Positions 1 through 4,098 of a stretch of 5,719 bases of DNA are shown one piece after another. The notes under the pieces are model-generated. The model was not told the DNA's origin and did no database searches. It worked only from the letters and a program-made list of their open reading frames with translations. Made by a program: the position numbers and the translations under genes. Position 1 is the first letter of the stretch, and the number at the start of each line of letters is the position of its first letter. The stretch covers positions 1-5,719 of the forward strand of contig DFZG01000015.1 of assembly GCA_002382075.1 (NCBI GenBank), given 5' to 3'. The stretch is from Candidatus Shapirobacteria bacterium UBA4062. Its GTDB lineage: Bacteria; Patescibacteriota; Microgenomatia; UBA12405.

Positions 1-350
1 TTCGCCCATTAAAGCGCTGCGTTAGTTGGGTTCAGAGCGTCGCGAGACAGCTCGGTCTCTATCCACAGTAATCGTTCGATTCTTGAGGGGATTCGTCTAC
101 AGTACGAGAGGACCTAGACGAGGGAACCACTAGTGTGCCAGTTGTCCTGTCAAGGGCAGCGCTGGGTAGCTACGTTCCTATTAGATAACTGCTGAAAGCA
201 TCTCAAGCAGGAAACTGACTCCAAGATTAGGAATCGTGGTCCGAAGCAATTCGGACGAGAGATCGCCGGGAGACTACCGGTTAATACGCTACATGTGTAA
301 GACCTGTGAAGGTTTAAGCTAAGTAGTGGAAAGATCGAAAGAATTTTTCA
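1..350 (+). rRNA. rrl: 23S ribosomal RNA, 3' end (partial)
   Basis: This is the 3' terminal part of large-subunit rRNA, cut by the window start. It begins in the peptidyl-transferase end of domain V (TTCGCCCATTAAAG, then GAGACAGCTCGGTCTCTATC) and continues through domain VI. The sarcin-ricin loop AGTACGAGAGGACC is intact at about 101-114, and the conserved GCTGAAAGCATCTCAAGCA block lies at about 191-209. The 3' boundary is approximate: CGCTAC (287-292) pairs with GTAGTG (323-328), as the closing helix near the E. coli 3' end does, and the following GATCGAAAGAATTTTTC aligns with the usual terminal GATCGAGGACTTAACC, so the mature end falls near 345-352. The terminal sequence differs from the usual CTTAACC, which implies a matching change at the 5' end of the gene outside the window. 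Confidence 0.96.
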
Positions 351-570
351 ATATTTTTGGACTGAAAACTTAGGTTTTTAGTTTCTACCTGTACTAAGTT
401 TTGGTTAAGGAAGGCGTCAAAAACCATTCTTAGCCAAGCCTTGGGAAGGGTAGATGGCTCAATTTAGAGACCAAGAAGTTTTAGATAACTAGATAATTAG
501 TTAAATAGTAATTAGTTTCGATTCTTCCCGCCGTTGCGGGATGGTATAAATAAGCAAAATTTATACTAAT
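351..570 (+). other. 23S-5S internal transcribed spacer with hairpins
   Basis: This is AT-rich spacer between the two rRNAs, with no tRNA that I can fold. Three perfect hairpins stand out besides the repeat listed separately: 361-369 with 374-382 (9 bp with one G-U, loop TTAG), 401-409 with 429-437 (9 bp with one G-U), and 544-551 with 559-566 (8 bp, loop AAGCAAA). They are likely structural or processing features of the precursor rRNA. TGGTATAAA at 542-550 resembles the extended -10 motif used elsewhere in the window, but it lies inside the third hairpin, so I do not call it a promoter. Confidence 0.6.
527..540. repeat. CCCGCCGTTGCGGG palindrome, copy in rRNA spacer
   Basis: A 14-bp hairpin: CCCGC and GCGGG arms around a CGTT loop. 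The identical 14-mer recurs at 4100-4113, 4249-4262 and 4333-4346. Variants with changed loops are at 2507-2520 (TGTT) and 2959-2972 (TGAA). Its presence inside an rRNA operon spacer shows that the element is not confined to protein-gene intergenic regions. Confidence 0.8.
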
Positions 571-712
571 TTAGTTTTTCAACTCCGGTCATTGGAGCGA
601 AGTGGTACCACCTCTTCCCATTCCGAACAGAGAAGTGAAACATTTCAGCGCTGACAATAGTTTTCCTGAAGAGGATTCTGAAGATAGGTCGTGGCCGGAA
701 TTGAGAAACTAA
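571..712 (+). other. Precursor-5S enclosing stem
   Basis: TTAGTTTTTCAA (571-582) is fully complementary to TTGAGAAACTAA (701-712), with one G-U pair. These 12 bp continue directly into 5S helix I. This long base-paired precursor stem is the kind of duplex that endoribonucleases such as RNase III or RNase M5 cut during 5S maturation. Which enzyme acts here is inference. Confidence 0.7.
582..701 (+). rRNA. rrf: 5S ribosomal RNA
   Basis: Small rRNA of the large subunit. Helix I is formed by TCCGGTC (584-590) with GGCCGGA (693-699), including a T-G pair. The loop B/C block CCCATTCCGAACAGAGAAGTGAAAC (split at 618-627 and 628-642) matches the universal CCCAT-CCGAAC-AGAAGT-AAAC pattern, followed by CAGCGCTGA and the AGATAGGTCG loop E/helix IV region. 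The exact mature ends are not readable because the enclosing stem continues beyond helix I; 582-701 is good to a few bases. It lies about 230 bp after 23S in the same orientation, so it is part of one rrn operon. Confidence 0.93.
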
Positions 713-879
713 AATGAATTTTGTTTAGTCTATATATCGTTTTTCTCGTTCCGGCGAATCTGGGATCCAGGTTCAATGTCACTTCGAAAAAGATATTCAG
801 ACTAATAATTTCGATTCAACAGATTAAAATTAAAATCTACCCTAACCCTCCTTTGAAGAAAGGAGGGGATTGGTATAAT
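713..879. other. Post-5S non-coding stretch with two hairpins
   Basis: I see no convincing gene here. GAATCTGG (756-763) pairs with CCAGGTTC (767-774) around a GAT loop; with the preceding CCGGC it resembles remnants of common dispersed intergenic palindromes. CCCTCCTTT (846-854) pairs with AAAGGAGGG (859-867) around GAAG. This second hairpin has the same loop and flanks as the palindromes at 4134-4155 and 4283-4304, but with two stem pairs exchanged. A perfect TGGTATAAT (871-879) follows at once, but its predicted transcript would start inside the next terminator hairpin, so its use is doubtful. Confidence 0.55.
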
Positions 880-920
880 CCTCCAAAACCCACCACTAGT
901 GGGTAAATGGAGGGTTTTTT
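880..920 (+). terminator. Intrinsic terminator, probably end of the rrn operon
   Basis: This is a two-tier hairpin. The outer stem is CCTCCA (880-885) with TGGAGG (908-913). The inner stem is ACCCAC (888-893) with GTGGGT (899-904), with a 5-base loop. It is followed by G and six T (915-920). It is the first strong terminator downstream of 5S, about 180 bp away, and it directly precedes the promoter of the next gene. Confidence 0.75.
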
Positions 921-921
921 G

Positions 922-930
922 TGGTAAAAT
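922..930 (+). promoter_or_regulatory. Extended -10 promoter of the small ORF
   Basis: TGGTAAAAT is an extended -10 with hexamer TAAAAT at 925-930 and no clear -35, because that region lies within the preceding terminator. The predicted +1 is at about 937, next to the ATG at 938, so the transcript would be essentially leaderless. Confidence 0.55.
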
Positions 931-937
931 TTCTGAA

Positions 938-1108
938 ATGAAAGAATATGTTAAAAATATAGCAACGACTGAGTATAAAACAAGTAAAGTAAGTGAAATT
1001 AAATTTCCAATCTCGGAAATGGCAAAAAAAGTCGGTCGGGTGACATTGGAAATAGCTTATTGGCCGATCAAAATCGCCGAAAATATAGGCAGAAGAAAAG
1101 CCAACTAA
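938..1108 (+). CDS. Small hypothetical protein (56 aa)
   Basis: Product not recognised. The reading starts MKEYVKNIATTEYK and ends IKIAENIGRRKAN, followed by TAA. The protein is rich in Lys, Ile and Glu, has no obvious membrane span, signal peptide or Cys, and could form amphipathic helices. The ATG at 938 is preferred over the in-frame upstream ATG at 899, because 899 falls inside the terminator hairpin while 938 sits at the predicted +1 of the extended -10 promoter. There is no Shine-Dalgarno sequence, consistent with leaderless translation. It occupies the gap between the rrn terminator and the S1 promoter and fits that space well. Coding status rests on this placement and start context only, so it remains uncertain. 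Confidence 0.5.
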   Translation: MKEYVKNIATTEYKTSKVSEIKFPISEMAKKVGRVTLEIAYWPIKIAENIGRRKAN

Positions 1109-1121
1109 GAGAGCCAATTTG

Positions 1122-1130
1122 TGGTATAAT
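1122..1130 (+). promoter_or_regulatory. Extended -10 promoter of the S1 gene leader
   Basis: TGGTATAAT is a consensus extended -10 (TATAAT at 1125-1130). No -35 resembling TTGACA lies 16-18 bp upstream. The predicted +1 is about 1137, giving a leader of about 158 nt before the S1 ATG. Confidence 0.7.
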
Positions 1131-1166
1131 GTTTGAGCTTAAATTTAATTATTTGTTTATTTGGGG

Positions 1167-1200
1167 GAACGTAATATTTGCTAAAAGCAAATAAACGTTC
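1167..1200 (+). promoter_or_regulatory. Leader hairpin 1 of S1 mRNA
   Basis: GAACGT (1167-1172) pairs with ACGTTC (1195-1200). Above a small internal loop, TATTTGC (1175-1181) pairs with GCAAATA (1187-1193), with loop TAAAA. This 13-bp hairpin lies about 30 nt from the predicted +1. It could be a regulatory or mRNA-stabilising element; no known riboswitch class is recognised. Confidence 0.55.
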
Positions 1201-1238
1201 TTTAATTATTAATTTATTTAGGGTAGACAATCCCGTTT

Positions 1239-1267
1239 ATCCCGAAGTAAATCTCGGGATTTTTTTA
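1239..1267 (+). terminator. Intrinsic terminator inside the S1 leader (attenuator-like)
   Basis: ATCCCGA (1239-1245) pairs with TCGGGAT (1254-1260) across an 8-base loop and is followed by TTTTTTATT, a textbook intrinsic terminator. It lies between the promoter at 1122-1130 and the S1 start at 1295, so it must either regulate S1 by premature termination or end a separate RNA of about 130 nt. A second copy of ATCCCG at 1230-1235 could compete for the same 3' arm. A further hairpin, TTCGCC (1268-1273) with GGCGGA (1278-1283), sits just before the start codon. Confidence 0.7.
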
Positions 1268-1294
1268 TTCGCCAGTGGGCGGACAGGTACAAAT

Positions 1295-2419
1295 ATGGCA
1301 AAGAAAATAACTAAATCAAAAAAAACAGTCAAAAGAAAGGAAATTTTGACAATGGAGGATCTGTTAAAAGAGGAAGGAAAAGAAGTAGTTGGTTTTAAGA
1401 AAGGACAGGAAGTAAAAGGTAAGATAACAGCAATCAAAAATAAAGCAATTTTTATTGATATTGGGGGTAAAACTGACGCGGTGGTAACCGGAAAAGAATT
1501 TGAATTTGTAAAAGATTATATTGCTGATTTAAAAATCGGTGATGAAATTGAAGTTCAAGTGAGACAACCAGAGAGTGACAAGGGTCAAATTTTGGTGTCA
1601 ATAAGAGGGGCAGCAAGTGGATATGGTTGGAATTATTTTTCGGAAAAAGAAAAAAGTGAAGGAGAAGTGACGGTATTTGCCAAGGAATTAAATCGAGGTG
1701 GAGCGGTAGTAATTGCTCCGTTTGGATTTTTTGGATTTATCCCGGGCAGCCAGATTGGAAGCAAATATGACGGTGAACCGGATAAAATGATTGGAAAAAA
1801 GATTAAAACCAAGGTCTTAGAAGTGGATCAGTCTAAAAATAGATTGGTTTTTTCGGAAAGATTGGTGTCGGAACCGGGTAAGGTGGGTGAAGAGGTAAAT
1901 GCAATTGAAAATTTGAAAGTAGACGATATTTTTGATGCAGAAGTGATGAGAGTGGAGCCGTTTGGAATTTTTGTGAAAATTGATTTTGATGGTAAAGGCA
2001 ACAAATTGAGTCTGGAAGGTTTGGTGCATATTTCGGAAATTTCCTGGGAAAAGGTGAACGATGTGAGCCAAATTTTTAAAGCTAAAGACAAGATTAAAGT
2101 TAAATTAATTAACAAAGAAGATGGCAGACTACAATTTTCAGTGAAACGGTTGCAGGATGATCCATGGGAAAAGATTGAAAGCAAATATCCCAAAGAAAAA
2201 GAATTTGAGGGAGAAGTAGTTCGAACAGCCAACTTTGGAGCTTTAGTGAGATTGGAGGTCGGAGTTGAAGGATTGATTCATATTTCAAAATTAGTGGGAG
2301 GTATGGCGGTTAAGGAAGGGGATAAAGTGAATGTGTATATTGAATCGATTGATGTACCAAAGAGAAAAATTTCTTTGGGACTAGTGTTGAGTGACAAATC
2401 GACGGTGATATATAAATAA
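1295..2419 (+). CDS. rpsA: 30S ribosomal protein S1 (four S1 domains)
   Basis: Ribosomal protein S1 binds mRNA on the 30S subunit and helps position it for initiation. The 374-residue product has a Lys-rich N-terminus, then four S1-type OB folds: about 36-104 (GQEVKGKITAIKNKAIFIDIGGK), about 120-190 (GAVVIAPFGFFGFIPGSQI), about 206-286 (FGIFVKIDF, EGLVHISEISW) and about 302-366 (GALVRLEVGVEGLIHISKL). Domains 3 and 4 carry the classic EGL(V/I)HIS signature; domain 2 is the divergent FGFIPGSQI type. E. coli S1 has six domains and 557 residues, so this is the short form common outside Proteobacteria. The start is ATG 1295 (MAKKITKSKK), because the open frame extending back to TTG 1178 runs through the leader hairpin and terminator. 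The ribosome site is weak (AGG at 1285-1287). Regulation is probably through the leader described above. The gene ends with TAA one base before a heptamer tract. Confidence 0.93.
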   Translation: MAKKITKSKKTVKRKEILTMEDLLKEEGKEVVGFKKGQEVKGKITAIKNKAIFIDIGGKTDAVVTGKEFEFVKDYIADLKIGDEIEVQVRQPESDKGQILVSIRGAASGYGWNYFSEKEKSEGEVTVFAKELNRGGAVVIAPFGFFGFIPGSQIGSKYDGEPDKMIGKKIKTKVLEVDQSKNRLVFSERLVSEPGKVGEEVNAIENLKVDDIFDAEVMRVEPFGIFVKIDFDGKGNKLSLEGLVHISEISWEKVNDVSQIFKAKDKIKVKLINKEDGRLQFSVKRLQDDPWEKIESKYPKEKEFEGEVVRTANFGALVRLEVGVEGLIHISKLVGGMAVKEGDKVNVYIESIDVPKRKISLGLVLSDKSTVIYK

Positions 2420-2420
2420 A

Positions 2421-2486
2421 TCTTCAATCTTCAATCTTCAATCTTCAATCTTCAATCTTCAATCTTCAATCTTCAATCTTCAATCT
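2421..2486. repeat. Heptamer tandem repeat (TCTTCAA) x9
   Basis: Nine perfect copies of TCTTCAA (2421-2483), then a partial TCT. The tract begins one base after the S1 stop codon. On the plus strand the repeat has no stop in any frame, because 7 is coprime with 3 and the sole translation is a repeating SSIFNLQ. On the minus strand every frame contains TGA. Related tracts with TCTACAA variants occur at 2918-2945 and 5685-5719, each at the 3' end of a gene. Confidence 0.95.
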
Positions 2487-2490
2487 AAAA

Positions 2491-2627
2491 CCCCCTTTAA
2501 ATCCCTCCCGCTGTTGCGGGGCGGGCCCCTTCGACAGGCTCAGGGCAAGACCCTTTGGCAAGCTCAGGGCAAGATCCTTCGGCAAGCTCAGGGCAAGACC
2601 CAGCCGGAGCGGGGCGAGCGAAGGGGG
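2491..2627. repeat. Composite palindromic intergenic element
   Basis: The element is bounded by CCCCCTT (2491-2497) and AAGGGGG (2621-2627). Inside are the CCCGCTGTTGCGGG palindrome (2507-2520), a three-copy 24-bp tandem repeat and an AGCCGGAGCGGGGCGAGCG end. The same layout (CCCCCTTTAA, CTCCCGCCGTTGCGGG, then AGCGAAGGGGG) recurs at 4317-4388 with a different, shorter interior. There is no coding capacity, so this is probably a non-autonomous repetitive element. Confidence 0.75.
2527..2598. repeat. 24-bp direct repeat, three tandem copies
   Basis: Three 24-bp units lie at 2527-2550, 2551-2574 and 2575-2598. All end in GCTCAGGGCAAGA and differ at a few positions near their start (CCCTTCGACAG, CCCTTTGGCAA, TCCTTCGGCAA). 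The core resembles the CCCTTCGACAGGCTCAGGG sequence seen dispersed in many unrelated bacterial genomes. That resemblance is from memory and not from a search. Confidence 0.85.
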
Positions 2628-2640
2628 AAAAGAAAAGAGG

Positions 2641-2649
2641 TGGTATAAT
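2641..2649 (+). promoter_or_regulatory. Extended -10 promoter of the 77-aa gene
   Basis: TGGTATAAT with TATAAT at 2644-2649 and no recognisable -35; the upstream bases belong to the palindromic element. The predicted +1 is about 2656, leaving a leader of about 21 nt before ATG 2677. AGAGG at 2658-2662 could be a weak, distant ribosome site. Confidence 0.65.
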
Positions 2650-2676
2650 CGGGAATTAGAGGTTTATTGAAAAAAC

Positions 2677-2910
2677 ATGAAGGTTGAATGTTATTTTGGA
2701 AATAAAAGGCCAATTAAAATTAATTTAAATGTTGATGGGGTAAATATGGCTGAGTGCCGGGGGTGTGTATTACACAAAAATGGGGGAAGAGCGTTGGTGA
2801 TAAGCCAAGAAGTGGTGTTATGTGAAAAGAAAGAGTTTAGACAGGCGGCAGATTTTCACTATTTTGGTAGCGGACCGGATAAAGCATATTTTGCCAGTGA
2901 ACCGGAATAA
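2677..2910 (+). CDS. Hypothetical Cys-containing small protein (77 aa)
   Basis: Product not recognised. It starts MKVECYFGNKRPIKINLNVD and ends YFASEPE, then TAA. Four cysteines are present: C5, a CxxC pair at C27 and C30 (AECRGCVLH) and C49 (VVLCEKKEF), with H33 and H61 also available. That would suit a small zinc- or metal-binding fold, but this is inference from residue content only. No signal peptide or membrane segment is visible, so it is probably cytoplasmic. It has its own extended -10 promoter 28 bp upstream and is flanked on both sides by repeats, so it looks monocistronic. Its transcript likely ends at the terminator near 3056-3084. A properly spaced promoter and a sensible length support it being real. 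Confidence 0.7.
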   Translation: MKVECYFGNKRPIKINLNVDGVNMAECRGCVLHKNGGRALVISQEVVLCEKKEFRQAADFHYFGSGPDKAYFASEPE

Positions 2911-2917
2911 GAAACAA

Positions 2918-2945
2918 TCTTCAATCTACAATCTTCAATCTACAA
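2918..2945. repeat. Heptamer tandem repeat (TCTTCAA/TCTACAA) x4
   Basis: Four units alternate TCTTCAA, TCTACAA, TCTTCAA, TCTACAA. The tract starts 7 bp after the stop codon of the 77-aa gene. Like the tract after S1, it is followed within a few bases by a run of five C that opens a palindromic element. Confidence 0.93.
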
Positions 2946-2952
2946 ACTTAAA

Positions 2953-2992
2953 CCCCCTCCCGCTGAAGCGGGGTCCCCCTTGAAAAAAGGGG
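2953..2992. repeat. Palindromic element, short form
   Basis: Two consecutive hairpins: CCCGC (2959-2963) with GCGGG (2968-2972), loop TGAA; and CCCCTT (2976-2981) with AAGGGG (2987-2992), loop GAAAA. The opening ACCCCCTCCCGC matches the start of the larger elements at 2491 and 4317. Confidence 0.75.
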
Positions 2993-3055
2993 ACTTTAGA
3001 TAAACTAAATAAAAAAGGCTTAAGTGAAATAGAGAACTTGCATTGATCAAAAAAA

Positions 3056-3084
3056 GGGGTCATCCGAAAGGGATGATTTTTTTT
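3056..3084 (+). terminator. Intrinsic terminator between convergent genes
   Basis: TCATCC (3060-3065) pairs with GGATGA (3071-3076) over a GAAAG loop, followed by eight T (3077-3084). G-U and A-T pairs can extend the stem outward. It is oriented to stop transcription from the 77-aa gene. On the minus strand the hairpin is followed by CCCC and seven T, so it may work less well in that direction too, for the secreted-protein gene that ends at 3165. Confidence 0.75.
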
Positions 3085-3122
3085 GGCTCTTTATCAAAGC
3101 AAGCTATTAGGATGGTTTTGGT

Positions 3123-3155
3123 CGTCCCTTGGGCGAAAAAGATGTCCAAGGGACG
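3123..3155 (-). other. 3'-UTR hairpin of the minus-strand gene
   Basis: A perfect 10-bp inverted repeat, CGTCCCTTGG (3123-3132) with CCAAGGGACG (3146-3155), and a 13-base loop. It starts 10 bp past the stop of the secreted-protein gene. It lacks a downstream T run on the minus strand, so it looks more like an mRNA 3'-end stabiliser than a terminator. Confidence 0.6.
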
Positions 3156-3164
3156 AGACGGGTG

Positions 3165-3782
3165 TTATGGGGTGAATAAAAAACGGACTTTACAAGTGGG
3201 TTCCATTTTGGTTTCGCGAAAACGAAGTTCGCTGAAGCCGCTGGGAATCCAGGTAAAACTGGTAGCTGAAGTATCGGTTTCTTCAAGAAAAATTTCTTGA
3301 GAAGAAACAAACACCAATTCGTCGACACGGAGGTCGCCGAATGACCACGTTTCCCCTGCGGGCAAAACCAATGAATAATCGGCGGTAAAAATTTCCTTAC
3401 CGTCAATTTTTCCAGTAACAGTGATTTTCGGGCAATTATTTCCGGTGATGGGAATAATTGCTTCTTCTTCAACTGAAACCGGAATGATAGGGGTATTCAC
3501 TGGCAGGGGTGCTTGGGTTGGGATTGTGGTTGGGACAGGGATAGGGCAAACATCCACCTCTTCCCATCCTTTTGACAATCCAACAGTTGTCATGCAAGCT
3601 CCAGTAGTAGGATTATAAACGAGAATACATTCCCGTCCTCCCACGGTTTGCCCTAAGGGGCAATTGTCTGGTCCGGCAGCCTCAGCGGCAGTAAAAACTG
3701 CTACGAACAAGGCTATGGCCAGTACGACCTCAATCCATCGTACAGGTTGAGTTAGAACTTTTGTTAATATTTTCCTAAACAT
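3165..3782 (-). CDS. Secreted Cys- and Pro-rich hypothetical protein
   Basis: This 205-residue protein is of unrecognised family. The N-terminus is basic (MFRKILTKVLTQPVRW), followed by a hydrophobic segment at about 18-32 (IEVVLAIALFVAVF) and a signal-peptidase-like AEA-A site near 33-37, so it is probably exported through Sec. The mature part has a first Cys-rich section (C41, C52, C63, C79), a Pro/Thr/Val linker at about 80-112 (CPIPVPTTIPTQAPLPVNTP) and a C-terminal region of likely beta structure (ITVTGKIDGKEIFTADYSLVL) with C117 and C197. Six cysteines could form three disulfides. The start is well supported: ATG at 3782-3780 with AAGGAG eight bases upstream. It is transcribed alone, convergent with the 77-aa gene, from a promoter about 220 bp upstream with a structured leader. 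A cell-surface or extracellular role is inferred only from the signal peptide and composition. Confidence 0.8.
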   Translation of the reverse strand: MFRKILTKVLTQPVRWIEVVLAIALFVAVFTAAEAAGPDNCPLGQTVGGRECILVYNPTTGACMTTVGLSKGWEEVDVCPIPVPTTIPTQAPLPVNTPIIPVSVEEEAIIPITGNNCPKITVTGKIDGKEIFTADYSLVLPAGETWSFGDLRVDELVFVSSQEIFLEETDTSATSFTWIPSGFSELRFRETKMEPTCKVRFLFTP

Positions 3783-3790
3783 TTTATATT

Positions 3791-3796
3791 CTCCTT
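3791..3796 (-). promoter_or_regulatory. Strong Shine-Dalgarno of the secreted-protein gene
   Basis: AAGGAG on the minus strand, eight bases before ATG. It is the only textbook ribosome site in the window and contrasts with the weak or absent sites of the plus-strand genes. Confidence 0.85.
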
Positions 3797-3817
3797 TTTT
3801 TTATTTTTTCCTTGAAA

Positions 3818-3870
3818 TCAAGGTTCAAAGCCGGGGATAAAACGGGTTTATCAGCGAGTTTGAACCTTGA
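3818..3870 (-). promoter_or_regulatory. Long leader hairpin with a possible alternative fold
   Basis: TCAAGGTTCAAA (3818-3829) is perfectly complementary to TTTGAACCTTGA (3859-3870), 12 bp. Within the loop, GATAAA (3836-3841) pairs with TTTATC (3847-3852). CAAGG at 3819-3823 can instead pair with CCTTG at 3810-3814, a smaller hairpin closer to the ribosome site. The two folds exclude each other. This could regulate translation or only stabilise the mRNA; no known riboswitch class is recognised. Confidence 0.6.
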
Positions 3871-3913
3871 CCTTGCTGGAAAGAAAAAGGGAAAATACTT
3901 TAAACCATCCTAA

Positions 3914-3937
3914 TTGTTAAAGAACAGTCAAAGAGCA
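3914..3937 (-). promoter_or_regulatory. Two tandem boxA-like antitermination sequences
   Basis: On the minus strand TGCTCTTTGACT (3937-3926) runs straight into TGTTCTTTAACAA (3926-3914). The second differs from the E. coli rrn boxA TGCTCTTTAACAA at one position. BoxA in RNA recruits NusB and S10 (NusE) for antitermination in rRNA operons. Function here is inferred from sequence match and from its position in a long structured leader. A small hairpin (CAGAC 3936-3940 with GTCTG 3946-3950) overlaps the upstream edge. Confidence 0.55.
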
Positions 3938-3950
3938 GACAAAAAGTCTG

Positions 3951-3990
3951 ATTAAGACGGAGAGGTATGCTAAATACCAACTGTCTTAAT
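3951..3990 (-). promoter_or_regulatory. 5'-terminal hairpin of the secreted-protein mRNA
   Basis: ATTAAGAC (3951-3958) pairs with GTCTTAAT (3983-3990). Inside it GGTAT (3964-3968) pairs with ATACC (3974-3978). The hairpin begins about two nucleotides after the predicted +1 (about 3992), a position typical of structures that shield an mRNA 5' end from decay. Confidence 0.6.
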
Positions 3991-3998
3991 TGCCTGGG

Positions 3999-4027
3999 AT
4001 TATACTATAGGACATGTAAATTAGCAA
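3999..4027 (-). promoter_or_regulatory. Promoter of the secreted-protein gene
   Basis: On the minus strand, -35 TTGCTA (4027-4022) and -10 TATAAT (4004-3999) are separated by 17 bp. It is the one promoter here with a recognisable -35 at the right spacing. The predicted +1 is near 3992, giving a leader of about 210 nt. Confidence 0.65.
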
Positions 4028-4098
4028 ATTATAAGGCTAAATTAGCTTTGGGAATGATGTTATTGGGGTAACTATGAGATAAAAGAATTAATATCAAA

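Noticed and set aside
322..440. Insertion in the 3' end of 23S, with the gene ending near 440
   Set aside because: I first matched CTGTACTAAG (388-397) to the conserved GTACTAA. However, CGCTAC/GTAGTG pairing and GATCGAAAGAATTTTTC place the end near 350 with no insertion needed.
542..550. Promoter for 5S within the spacer (TGGTATAAA)
   Set aside because: It lies within a perfect hairpin of the rRNA spacer and 5S is expected to be co-transcribed, so there is no independent support.
751..785. tRNA-like GGTTCAATGTC
   Set aside because: There is no acceptor stem, anticodon arm or D arm around it; it is part of a simple hairpin.
721..906. 61-aa open frame after 5S
   Set aside because: It starts with TTG, has no promoter or ribosome site, and runs through two palindromes into the terminator hairpin.
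1178..1294. N-terminal extension of S1 back to TTG 1178
   Set aside because: The extension is read through a strong hairpin and an intrinsic terminator. MAKKITKSKK at 1295 is a typical S1 start.
1828..2232. 134-aa open frame on the minus strand inside S1
   Set aside because: It is antisense to well-conserved S1 domains and shows no start signals.
2421..2486. CRISPR array suggested by regular repeats
   Set aside because: The repeats are 7 bp and contiguous with no spacers, so this is a simple tandem repeat.
3043..3300. 85-aa plus-strand open frame
   Set aside because: It starts within a terminator hairpin and then lies antisense to the secreted-protein gene.
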